38,199 nucleotides of DNA from Pseudozyma flocculosa PF-1. Lineage: Eukaryota > Basidiomycota > Ustilaginomycetes > Ustilaginales > Ustilaginaceae. Below, in pieces: positions 29,535 through 38,037 of the stretch (the stretch's first letter is position 1; each line of letters starts with the position of its first letter). A program made the translations under genes and the position numbers. The notes below the pieces were generated by a model. The model was not told the origin of the DNA and searched no databases. It saw only the letters and a list, made by a program, of their open reading frames with translations. Location of the stretch: positions 342,784 to 380,982 of the forward strand of contig NW_006920895.1 of the NCBI RefSeq assembly GCF_000417875.1. The letters run 5' to 3'.

Positions 29535-32438
29535 CTAGCGGCTGTTGCCGTTGCTGTTGCTGCTGCTGCTGCTGTCACCGCCTTCGCCACTTCCGGTCGC
29601 CGTTTCGGAGCTCGAGGCAGCAGAGCCGCCGTCCCAGCCCGCGACGTGGGAGAGCTGCAGGGCATGCAGCTGGCGGCATCCAGCGTCGGCGCCGACGTCG
29701 GCCAGCTTGGCGCGCATCACGCGGGCGACGCGGGCCAGCAACTCGTGCTGCTTTTCGACAATGTGCAGGACGAAGATGCCCGGCTGCTCGCTCTGCGCCA
29801 CGAAGCGGCACCACAGCATCGACGACATCATCTCGCACACCACCTGGAGCGGCTTGCAGCTGTGCGGGAACGGCTCAGAGGCGCCGAGCGACTCGCGCTC
29901 GTCTGCCAGCGTCGCGTAGAGCGCCTCAAACACCTGCGAGCAGCGCGTGTTGAACGCAACGTAGTCAAAGCACAGCTGCGGCATGTCTGCGCCGAGACCT
30001 TCGGCCAGGATCGCCAGCAGCTCGGCGATCCAAGGGGCGCGCTTCGTCTTGCTGCCCTCGCGGTGCATCGGCGTCTCGGTCCGCTCGGCTTCGGCAGCAG
30101 CACCGTCTCCGCCGATGTCGACGCCTCCGTCGCCGGCGTGGCTGCCCTCCTGAGCCGCCGGCAGCTGCCTCGCCTCTGCCTCGGCAAGCAGCCTCTGCAA
30201 CTTGCCTTCGTCGAGGTCGAACTGCAGCCAGGCCGTCTTGTGCCGGGGGCAGGGGCACGGCGTGTCGTCAAAGGCGGAAAAGAAGGCCGAGTCGAATGCG
30301 AACCGATCGCCGCTCTCGTCTTCGGAGCTCGACCTCTTGTCCGATGCCGGCGGCAAGGGATCCCCGGTGCTGCTGCCGTCCACGACGCTGTCGATGAGCT
30401 GTTTCGGGTAGCCGCAGGCCTTGAGGGCGGATCGGCGAGCCTCCTCGAGGGTGGTGGGCGGGCGGCTGCTGTCAAAGAGCCTCTCGACGCCGTGGAGCTC
30501 GACGACCAGCTCAGCATCCGGCCAGCTGAGGGCGTCGGCCGCAGGACCGTCACAGGCCAGGGCCCCCCTGCACACGTTGTAGAGGTGGATTCCGGCGAGG
30601 GCCAAATCGCTGCACTTGGACTCGTTGGCTCCAGTCTCGCGGAGGACCTTCAGACCGCGGTAGGCCTGAAGGCCGCAGAAAGTCGGGTGACGGTCGAGCA
30701 GCGGGATCCTGATGGCCGGCGACCACGCCTCCTCGTCGGCAAAGGCGGCCTGGGGCGCGTGGATGTTGCGCAGCTGTAGCTCGTGGAGGTAGTTTCGGAC
30801 GCTTCGGATCGACGCCGAGAGCTCGCGGCGATGGTGCTCGCAGAGGTTGGGCTTGCACTCGTTGGCGACCGCCTCTTCGAGGCTGCGCCTCGCCTGACGC
30901 AGGTGGAAACGGGCCTCGACCCTGCCGCGGCGGTTGTCGTACTGGAGGATGCAGTTGATATCGACGTAAACCTGCAGCTCAAAGGCAAGGAGCAGCGAGG
31001 GGTCTCTGCCGCTGCGGATGAAGCGGCAGACGTCTCTCGTAAAGGCGTCGGCGCTGTTGGTGCTGAAGTCGGGGATGCGGCCCTCGCCGTCGGCGAGCTT
31101 GGTGCCCCTCACGACCCTAGAGTCAAACGTGGCAAAGTCTGCGAGCGTCGTCCAGACCAGTTCGACGGCCAGCTGGCGGCGCTCCTCGCTGCTGAGCGCA
31201 GCCACGTCTCGTCCAGGGGCCCCGTCGTCGAACAGCAGGAAGAGGGACGGCAGGCTTGTCGAGTCCGCTCGCGTCTCCTGCCAGTCGCTGGCAAGGCTGA
31301 AGGGGAGGAGGCAGAGGTGCTCTGCGACGAATGACCAGGCCTCCTTGACGGCCTCTTCCGCGTCGACGCTGCTGCTGCCGCTGCTGCCGCTGTTGCCCGT
31401 GCCGCCGCTTGGATCGCAGCAGGCGGCGGCGTCGTCGCGCCTTCCTTGCCAGTTTCCGGTGCGCAGCTTCACGGCATATTCTGCTAGAGTCTCGATGAGG
31501 TCCTTGGGACCAGAGAAGAGCGAGCTGTAGCGCTCGACGACGTCTTGGTGCACCCTCTCGACGAGCTCAAAGGCGGCATTGGTCGTCAGCGATGCGGTGA
31601 CGAGGTCCGCCCTGTGGTGGCGAAAGTCGTTCCAGAGGTGCTCGAGGTAGCGTCGGACATCGCGCAGGTCGGCGTAGAAGGCCATAAAGGCCACGAGGGC
31701 CTCGTTGACGTCGGACTCGACTCGGAAGTGGAGCGGCTCCTCGGTCTCGGCCTCGTATTTGTCGTCACCGCCGCCTTCTGCATCGATCGCGCAGAGGTGA
31801 AGCTGACTGACGAGATCGTCGATGGTGACGTCGACGCTGGTTTCGGCCGCTTCGGCCGCGCTCGACGCCTTGGCCCTGGCCTTTCCCCTCTTGCCACGCT
31901 TCTTGGCGCGGACCTCTTTTTCCACGTCGGGCTGCGACTGCTGCACGGCCTCAACGCATCCGTCACCGCCGCTGCCGCCGCCGGACTTGGACTGCTCGAA
32001 CGGCTGCAGGATCCTGATGACCTCGGCGAGGACGTTGACAAAGTGGCTGTGCTTGGTGCAGATCGGGCTGCGGCCCTCGTAGAACTTGAGGCAGGCGAGC
32101 CTGCGCGAGAGGCAGCGACGGACGAGCGCGAGCTTGTCGACGGGGACGGCGTGGCCCTTGTCGGCGATGAACTGGGCGAGCTCGACAAGCTGGCACGTCT
32201 TGAGAATGTACCGGTACTGCTGGGCTGGCGGGTTCGGCGTGGCTCCGCCGCCGCCGCCGGCCTTTGTGCATCGGTCAGAGCCGGTGCCCCTGCTGCCCAG
32301 GTTCTTGCGCAGGTCCGCTTTGGCCGCCAGGAAACGCTTGCGCGGGAAGCCGAGCGAGAGCGCCGTCGTGGCGAGCCAGCTGGCGCAGCGGTCCGTGTCG
32401 CGCTTGTAGAGCCAGTAGTTGGACACGTAGCCGTCCAT
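29535..32438 (-). CDS. DUF6604-family protein, array copy F (967 aa)
   Basis: A single open frame. The start is placed at MDGYVSNYWLYKRDTD (32438), with a strong Kozak context (GCCACCATGG); an upstream Met adds 27 unshared residues. Blocks: ASWLATTALSLGFPRKRF, YRYILKTCQLVELAQFIA (75-92), HSHFVNVLAEVIRIL, a basic patch RAKKRGKRGKARAK (177-190), DLVTASLTTNAAFELV, SADAFTRDVCRFIRSG, LDRHPTFCGLQAYRG, WPDAELVVELHGVE, CPCPRH (the CxCxxH position) and LCFDYVAFNTRC. It ends with a Ser/Asn/Gly tail. It differs from A, D and E at several block residues (LTREMS becomes FTRDVC). No signal peptide or membrane segment. Function is unknown. Confidence 0.88.
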   Translation of the reverse strand: MDGYVSNYWLYKRDTDRCASWLATTALSLGFPRKRFLAAKADLRKNLGSRGTGSDRCTKAGGGGGATPNPPAQQYRYILKTCQLVELAQFIADKGHAVPVDKLALVRRCLSRRLACLKFYEGRSPICTKHSHFVNVLAEVIRILQPFEQSKSGGGSGGDGCVEAVQQSQPDVEKEVRAKKRGKRGKARAKASSAAEAAETSVDVTIDDLVSQLHLCAIDAEGGGDDKYEAETEEPLHFRVESDVNEALVAFMAFYADLRDVRRYLEHLWNDFRHHRADLVTASLTTNAAFELVERVHQDVVERYSSLFSGPKDLIETLAEYAVKLRTGNWQGRRDDAAACCDPSGGTGNSGSSGSSSVDAEEAVKEAWSFVAEHLCLLPFSLASDWQETRADSTSLPSLFLLFDDGAPGRDVAALSSEERRQLAVELVWTTLADFATFDSRVVRGTKLADGEGRIPDFSTNSADAFTRDVCRFIRSGRDPSLLLAFELQVYVDINCILQYDNRRGRVEARFHLRQARRSLEEAVANECKPNLCEHHRRELSASIRSVRNYLHELQLRNIHAPQAAFADEEAWSPAIRIPLLDRHPTFCGLQAYRGLKVLRETGANESKCSDLALAGIHLYNVCRGALACDGPAADALSWPDAELVVELHGVERLFDSSRPPTTLEEARRSALKACGYPKQLIDSVVDGSSTGDPLPPASDKRSSSEDESGDRFAFDSAFFSAFDDTPCPCPRHKTAWLQFDLDEGKLQRLLAEAEARQLPAAQEGSHAGDGGVDIGGDGAAAEAERTETPMHREGSKTKRAPWIAELLAILAEGLGADMPQLCFDYVAFNTRCSQVFEALYATLADERESLGASEPFPHSCKPLQVVCEMMSSMLWCRFVAQSEQPGIFVLHIVEKQHELLARVARVMRAKLADVGADAGCRQLHALQLSHVAGWDGGSAASSSETATGSGEGGDSSSSSNSNGNSR

Positions 32439-33197
32439 GGTGGCGAAGCAGGGCGCCCGTGTGAGGGGCACGCGGCACAATGAGGTGGATGCAACGGGGC
32501 GTCGCAGGCGATCGAGCAAGCGGATGGCAGGGTTGGGGATCAGGGCAGACGGTAAGCGGGAGCAGGTCGAGCAGAGCGAGTGTCGTCAAGGAAGAGTTGT
32601 GGTACTGTAGCGAGTATTGTGGAAGGAGAGAGGAGGTGAAGGGTTCAAGGGCCCGCTGTGGTGGTGGCGGCGGTGGTGATGGACGGAAGGAAGAAAGGGC
32701 CAGCCCGCTCGCTCTGCCTGGACGCGACGGGGTTTTTCTCAGCAAATGCGCGCGCGCGGTGGGGACGGGGGGCAGGCAGGCGTCCAAGGCGACTCGAGCA
32801 GGCGGGCGGACCAGAAGGCGCAGGCCTCTCTCCAGCCGTCATCTGGTGCTGCTCTCCTTCGCGGCTCTCTCCAGCACGGCTCATTTGAGCAGACACCCGC
32901 ACGGCCGGGCGGCGCGGCACAGGACGAGGCAGACAGAGGCAGGCAGGCAGCGTACCAGCTCTGATCGAGCAGCAGCCGCATTGAAAGGCGCCAGGAGCCA
33001 TCGTGCTGCCAGAAACGGATGCGAGTACATGCAGAGCGGCAGAACGTCGCGCTATCGTACACGCAGAGGGACGGACTGAGGACGACGGCCGGAAAAGTAC
33101 CGTCTGGTGGGGATGAGATCGACGCTTGGCGATAGAGCCTGAGTACGCTAGAAGGTGGGAACCGCTCGAGGACGTTCGGGTGCTGATGAACCTCGCA
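32439..33197. other. Intergenic region between copies F and G
   Basis: I see no gene. The stretch is moderately GC-rich with short GGCAGGCAG runs at about 32936-32950. It is the promoter side of copy F. Confidence 0.5.
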
Positions 33198-36100
33198 TCA
33201 GCCTGCCTTGCTCTTGCTCGTGACGCTCCAGACGCCGTAGCGGAGGCCGAGCCAGGAATCAAATGCCGCATCGTCGTCGGTCAGCACCGCAGCCCGGGGT
33301 CCAGCGGCGGCGGCAGAGGGCTTGGCGCCGCCTCCTTGGCCACCGCTTCTGGCACTCGCGGTCGTCTTGTCGTCGATGCCCTCAACCTCGCCCTCCCTCT
33401 CGTCATCGCCCTCGCTGATCCAGGACACTCTCAGGCGTCGACACTCGCGGCTGCGGTCGCCCGCCTCGGCCAGGGCGGCGCGCATCGTCTTTTCGAGCTC
33501 AATCACCAGGCTGCTCTTGAGCACCTCGATATCCGGCCCGACCCGCCGGCCGCGAAAGATGCCCACGTTGCGGCGGCGATCCAGGCTGGTCTGGAGCACG
33601 TTGCACGCCATGTCCATCAGCCGGCACCCCTTGGGCAGCTCGGCGCCCAGCGACGCCACGCACGGGTCCTTTTGGAACAGCGCATGGACGGGCCGCAGCA
33701 CGGCGTAGCACTGCGTCAGCAGCGAGAGGTAGTCGAACTGTAGCACGGGCATCCCCAGGCGCAGCCCGGCAGAGAGCACCTTGAGCACGCCGACGATCGA
33801 GAGGTCCTTGGCCGTCTTGCCGCGGTGCTGCTGGAAGTAGGCTCTCGTCGCCTTTTTGCGGGCCGCCTTGGTGCCACCGACGTTGGCGGTGACGACGACG
33901 ACGCCGTTGCCGCCGCTGCCGTTGCCGACGCTGCCTTTGGTCATGCTACCATTGCCATTGCCGATGGCGAGGCTTGGAGGTCCGGGTGAAGCGAGGGAGG
34001 CACGCCCGCCGCTGCTTCCGGGACTGCCTCGCTGCTCGTGCGCGCGCACCTCGTCCAGGATGCGTTGGATCCGATTGGTGCCGAGGCTGAGGTTGCCCGA
34101 CAGGGTGCTCCGCGTGCAGCACCGGTCCGAGTTGACGGTGAACACGTCGAGCACCGTCGAGTCGTTCGAGAGGCGGTCGGTGCGCGTGTAGATGTGCAGC
34201 CCCTTGAGCTTCTTGAGCGCTTCGGTGCGCCGCACCCGGCTGCCCTGCATCAGCGGGTGCAGGATGTCGTCCGGGTAGCCGTACACCAGCCATGCGGCGC
34301 GGCACGACTCGGCCAGGGTGGCGGGCACCTTGCCGCCAAACAGCTTCCCGGCGCCCTGCAGCTCGATGAGCAGGTCCATGTCTGGCCACCGGATGATGCC
34401 TTCGGGAATATCGACCATGTCGGCGCAGTGGTGCCGGCACGCCACATACAGGTGCGCGCACGTGAGGATGGCCGTCGACGTGTTGGCGGCGTGCAGCGCA
34501 AAGTGGTTGTAGGCGCACAGGGCGTCAAATACCTGCAGACCGTAAAACGTCGGGTGGCGCTCGAGGAGCGACCTGCTCGGCGGCCTCGGCCGTGTCGGCG
34601 TCAGTGGACTGCCCCACTTGATACGCTGGTGATTCGGGGCGAAGACGATAGGCTTGACGCCGTTGCTGCTGCCGTGAGTTTCTCGATCCTCGTTGTCGCC
34701 GTCGCCATCGGCCGCCGTCTTCCAGCGTGAAGTCAGGAGCAGTTCTTCGCGCCGCTGCAACTCATCGAGAATGTCCTCGATCTCCCAACGGGTCGAGCTG
34801 ATATAGGTGCCGTGCTTGTACTGGAGCGAAGGTTCTGCAGAGAGCAGCGTCTCGAACTTGCCAGCCTCTGCGAAGCTGCGCAACATGCGCCGGAGGTAGC
34901 GCTTGGACTCGATCCGGCCGCGGCCGATCTGGTCGCCCAGCGCAGCCTGGACGTCGAGGTAGATCTGCATCTCGACGTGCAGCAGCAGCGAGGCCTCGCC
35001 GTCCTCGATGCAGTCCTTGAACTCGCGGTAGAGGGCATCGAGGCGGTTGCCACCGACGTAGCGATCGTCCATCGCCGAGGACAGCGTGATGCTGATCTCG
35101 TCGAGCATGGCAAAGTCGTCAAAGGCCTGGATGAGGAGGTCGTCCGGGTGGGCCGCTTCGACCTGGACCTGGCCCTCGCCAGCCGCCGGTGAGTTCGAGG
35201 GCGGTCCCTGCCGCTTCCGGTGCTGCTGCTCGGGTGGCAGAGCACGCCAGGCGGCGAGCGGGCCTTTTGTGTCCCTGCGCGCGTCCCAGGTGAGGAAGAG
35301 CGAGTGGAGCAGGTCGAACGAGGAGAGCATGAACTGGTCGTCGAGCGTCGCCATGGCCTGGCGAGACGCCTCGCTCTCGAAGCGGCACAGCTTCTGCCCG
35401 TCGCTGCCGCCCTCGCTCTTGTCCGGACGCGCGGCCTTGCCCTTGTCCTTGGCCTGCGCCTTGGCCTTGGCCTTGGACTTGGCCTTAGCCTTCGCTTTGG
35501 CGTTGGCGTTGGCCTTGCCGTTGCCGCCGCCTTTGGCCGGGCCGTCGCCGGTGTCGACGCGCGTGACCTTGCGGTCCTCGAGCAGCTTCTCGCCGGTGCG
35601 CATCTGAAAGACGCGGTCGACGAGCGAGAAGAAGAAGCCGCCGGAGCTGAGGGTAAAGTGGGCGTGGTCCCACAGCAGGTCCTCGTGTGCCTCCTCGAGC
35701 AGCTGGAAGGCCGAGTTGGTGACGACCGAGGCCGTGACCAGGTCGACCTGGTGGCAGCGGTAGTCGGACCAGAGCTGGCGCACGATGCGGCGCACCTCGC
35801 GGACATCGGCGAAAAAGGCCGAGCACGCGCAAAAGGCCTCCTCGAAGCTGTCCTCGATGTCGAAGCGGCGGAACTTGAGGGCGCCGAGCAGCTTCAGGGC
35901 CGGTGCGGGTGCGGTCGCGGCATCCGGCGTTGGTGGTGGGGTCTGGTCGGCCTCGGGCGCCTCCTCGACGTCGAGGCCCGCGAAGAGGTTGTCTCCGACC
36001 TTTTCGCGGAGCGTCAGCGAGACCTTTTTCTTGGTACCGCTGCCCTTGGCTGGCGTCTTCTTGCTGTCCTTCCCCTGCGTCTTGCCGGGGCTGCTGCGAG

Positions 36101-36827
36101 GGGTGGCGCTGACGTGGGTGTTTGCTCCCGAGTCGAGATGGTTGGCCGACGCCCGTGACTCGGCCTGGAACGACGACTGCTGCTCGTGCTGCTGCTGCTG
36201 GTGGTGGGCTACGCAGGGCTCGAGGATGTCGGCGACCTGGAGGAGGACGTCGACAAAGAAGGCGTGGCCCACGAGCGAGGGTTCCGACTGCTGTGCGAAA
36301 AAGTCGAGGCAGACGACGCGGCGCTGGATGCAGCGGCGGAGCAGCTGGAGCCACTCGCCGGCGATGCGGTGGCCCTGGGCCGCGATGAAGCGTGCCAGCT
36401 CGGTGAACTGGTGCATCTTGAGGATGTAGCCGCCCTCGTCGCGGGCGCCTGTGCCGCAGCAGTTGCCGCCGCCGCCGCCGCCGCCGCCGTTGGCGTCGTG
36501 ATTGCTGTCGTTGTTGGCGCTGCTGGCCTTGTGCTTGTGAGGGCTCGCCGTCACAGGCAAGGAAGAGGAAGAGGGCCACATGGATGCTTGGGACGACGAC
36601 GATCCTGCCGTCGAAGTGCTGGCGGTGGCATGCCGCGTCCTGTCACGCTGCTGTCGCTCGGCCTGATGACGTTGGTGCTGGCGCGGGTGGCTGTTGCTGT
36701 CGCAGTGGGAGCGCGAGGCGAAGCGATGCTCTGGGAAACCGAGGGCGAGTGCCGTCTCGGCGAGCCAGGTGCTAAAGTCGCGCGTCTCCTTCTTGTAGAG
36801 CCAGTAGGTGGACGTGTAGTCGTCCAT
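33198..36827 (-). CDS. DUF6604-family protein, array copy G, most divergent member (1209 aa)
   Basis: A single open frame. The start is placed at MDDYTSTYWLYKKETRDFST (36827); in-frame Mets upstream, including one seven codons earlier, are possible, but the longer N-terminus is low complexity. Blocks: TWLAETALALGFPEHRF, YILKMHQFTELARFIA (134-149), HAFFVDVLLQVADIL, NLFAGLDVEEAPE (280-292, a motif typical of DUF6604 proteins), DIEDSFEEAFCACSAFFADV, DLVTASVVTNSAFQLL (362-377), LERHPTFYGLQVF, WPDMDLLIELQGAGKLFGG and LQFDYLSLLTQC. It has two basic segments: TQGKDSKKTPAKGSGTKKK (about 249-267) and an Ala-Lys repeat (about 438-465) not found at that place in A-F. Gly-rich (114-121) and Ser/His/Gln-rich inserts enlarge it. 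There is no signal peptide. Its divergence and edge position suggest it is the oldest copy. Function is unknown. Confidence 0.85.
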   Translation of the reverse strand: MDDYTSTYWLYKKETRDFSTWLAETALALGFPEHRFASRSHCDSNSHPRQHQRHQAERQQRDRTRHATASTSTAGSSSSQASMWPSSSSLPVTASPHKHKASSANNDSNHDANGGGGGGGGNCCGTGARDEGGYILKMHQFTELARFIAAQGHRIAGEWLQLLRRCIQRRVVCLDFFAQQSEPSLVGHAFFVDVLLQVADILEPCVAHHQQQQHEQQSSFQAESRASANHLDSGANTHVSATPRSSPGKTQGKDSKKTPAKGSGTKKKVSLTLREKVGDNLFAGLDVEEAPEADQTPPPTPDAATAPAPALKLLGALKFRRFDIEDSFEEAFCACSAFFADVREVRRIVRQLWSDYRCHQVDLVTASVVTNSAFQLLEEAHEDLLWDHAHFTLSSGGFFFSLVDRVFQMRTGEKLLEDRKVTRVDTGDGPAKGGGNGKANANAKAKAKAKSKAKAKAQAKDKGKAARPDKSEGGSDGQKLCRFESEASRQAMATLDDQFMLSSFDLLHSLFLTWDARRDTKGPLAAWRALPPEQQHRKRQGPPSNSPAAGEGQVQVEAAHPDDLLIQAFDDFAMLDEISITLSSAMDDRYVGGNRLDALYREFKDCIEDGEASLLLHVEMQIYLDVQAALGDQIGRGRIESKRYLRRMLRSFAEAGKFETLLSAEPSLQYKHGTYISSTRWEIEDILDELQRREELLLTSRWKTAADGDGDNEDRETHGSSNGVKPIVFAPNHQRIKWGSPLTPTRPRPPSRSLLERHPTFYGLQVFDALCAYNHFALHAANTSTAILTCAHLYVACRHHCADMVDIPEGIIRWPDMDLLIELQGAGKLFGGKVPATLAESCRAAWLVYGYPDDILHPLMQGSRVRRTEALKKLKGLHIYTRTDRLSNDSTVLDVFTVNSDRCCTRSTLSGNLSLGTNRIQRILDEVRAHEQRGSPGSSGGRASLASPGPPSLAIGNGNGSMTKGSVGNGSGGNGVVVVTANVGGTKAARKKATRAYFQQHRGKTAKDLSIVGVLKVLSAGLRLGMPVLQFDYLSLLTQCYAVLRPVHALFQKDPCVASLGAELPKGCRLMDMACNVLQTSLDRRRNVGIFRGRRVGPDIEVLKSSLVIELEKTMRAALAEAGDRSRECRRLRVSWISEGDDEREGEVEGIDDKTTASARSGGQGGGAKPSAAAAGPRAAVLTDDDAAFDSWLGLRYGVWSVTSKSKAG

Positions 36828-37204
36828 GGCAGGCGCGCGGTAGGGCATGGCAGTGGCGTCGATGGGTGTCCCCGTGTGGTGATTGTGTGTCGTCTGGGCA
36901 GGTGAGTCGGCTCGATGTGAGGGAGCGCCACGGATGCGTGGCGAGGAGGATGGGCGGGGCGGGCCTCTTGAGCGAGGATGACTTGAGAGACAATACGTCG
37001 TCGCGACGTGGCTGGTCTCAGTCAAGATGGCGTTGCCAGGATGGTGGCTATATGCGAGAGGAACGTACAGCGGCGATGAAGGTAACGAGGCGAGGAGAAG
37101 AGAGGAGAGCAATCATCCCCGTCGACGGTAGAGACTCCCGTGCAAACGACGTCACGACGGGACAGAGTCGACGGTGGCGACACGCGCTCGTCCCGATAGA
37201 GTCG

Positions 37205-37275
37205 AGCAGGGCAGAGCGGGGCCAGGGCAGGGCAGGGCGGGGCAGAGCAGGGCCAGAGCAGGGCAGGGCAGGGTA
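37205..37275 (+). repeat. GGGCAG/GGGGC low-complexity run
   Basis: Repeated GGGCAG, GGGCCAG and GGGGCAG units. The regularly spaced G-triplets on the plus strand could form G-quadruplex structures. It lies about 380-450 bp upstream of the copy G start. Confidence 0.75.
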
Positions 37276-37659
37276 GAGGCGTCGCCCGATGCCCAAAAGG
37301 TGGTGGGTCGTATACGATGCGCGGTGAATGCAAGATGATGGACGGGAAGATGGAAGATGGAGGCAAGGAGAAAAAGGTGGGGGAGCGAAACGAAAAAGGG
37401 GAAAGACCGAGTGAGGGCGTCGGCGGTGGCGGTGGCGGTGGGGCGGTGGGGCCAAGGCAAAGAGGCGAAGAGGAGCGAGGAAGAGGTCCAAGCGTGCCCT
37501 TGACCCCGCCCGACCCCGGCCTCCCGTCCGCGTCCATTTGTTGAACGCGGCCCAACGCCAGCCCGCGCTGCACCGTCGCGTCTGGTCTGGTCTCGGTGGC
37601 GTCGCAGCGCCTTCTCTGTCTGGCCTGGCCTGCCCTCTGTCTAGTCCTGCTTGCAAGCA

Positions 37660-37660
<1 letters not shown>

Positions 37661-37698
<38 letters not shown>

Positions 37699-37700
37699 CG
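37661..37700. repeat. (CACG)10 tetranucleotide microsatellite
   Basis: Ten perfect CACG units, non-coding. Confidence 0.95.
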
Positions 37701-37720
37701 TCCAACTGGGCGGATCAGAT

Positions 37721-37757
37721 CGCACCGCATCGCACCGCGTCGCACCGCATCGCATCG
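37721..37757. repeat. CGCACCGCAT decamer tandem repeat
   Basis: Three near-perfect 10-bp units (the second ends CGT) and a partial fourth, immediately after the CACG microsatellite. Confidence 0.85.
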
Positions 37758-37942
37758 CTCTGCATGCATGCACCCGGCCATATATCGGAACGCAACGAAC
37801 GAAGGGCACGACGAGCCAAGAGAAACATAGAGAGACAGGGACTGAGCAACAAGCAAGATGTTATGGGATGAGATTTGTGCACCTAGCCGCACCGATACAC
37901 TGCAGTAGTAGTAGGCCAGACCAGCGACGAGGACGACCATCA

Positions 37943-37972
<30 letters not shown>
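37943..37972. repeat. (ACG)10 trinucleotide microsatellite
   Basis: Ten ACG units, about 65 bp beyond the stop codon of the right-edge gene, probably in its 3' UTR. Confidence 0.93.
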
Positions 37973-37974
<2 letters not shown>

Positions 37975-38037
37975 GCCCCCCACCGCGGTCTCGCGACGGA
38001 GCGGCTCTCAACGAACAAAGCAGAGGGGTCGGGCGCG

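Larger units (their letters stand above)
36828..38037. other. Intergenic region between copy G and the right-edge gene, rich in microsatellites
   Basis: I find no gene. It holds a GGGCAG/GGGGC run at about 37205-37275, (CACG)10 at 37661-37700, a CGCACCGCAT decamer repeat at about 37721-37757 and (ACG)10 at 37943-37972. A CATATAG motif at about 37048-37054 could be a TATA-like element for copy G, but the support is weak. Confidence 0.55.

Noticed and set aside
37661..37757. Tandem repeats considered as a CRISPR-like array
   Set aside because: Units are 4 and 10 bp with no spacers, and the window is eukaryotic; these are microsatellites.
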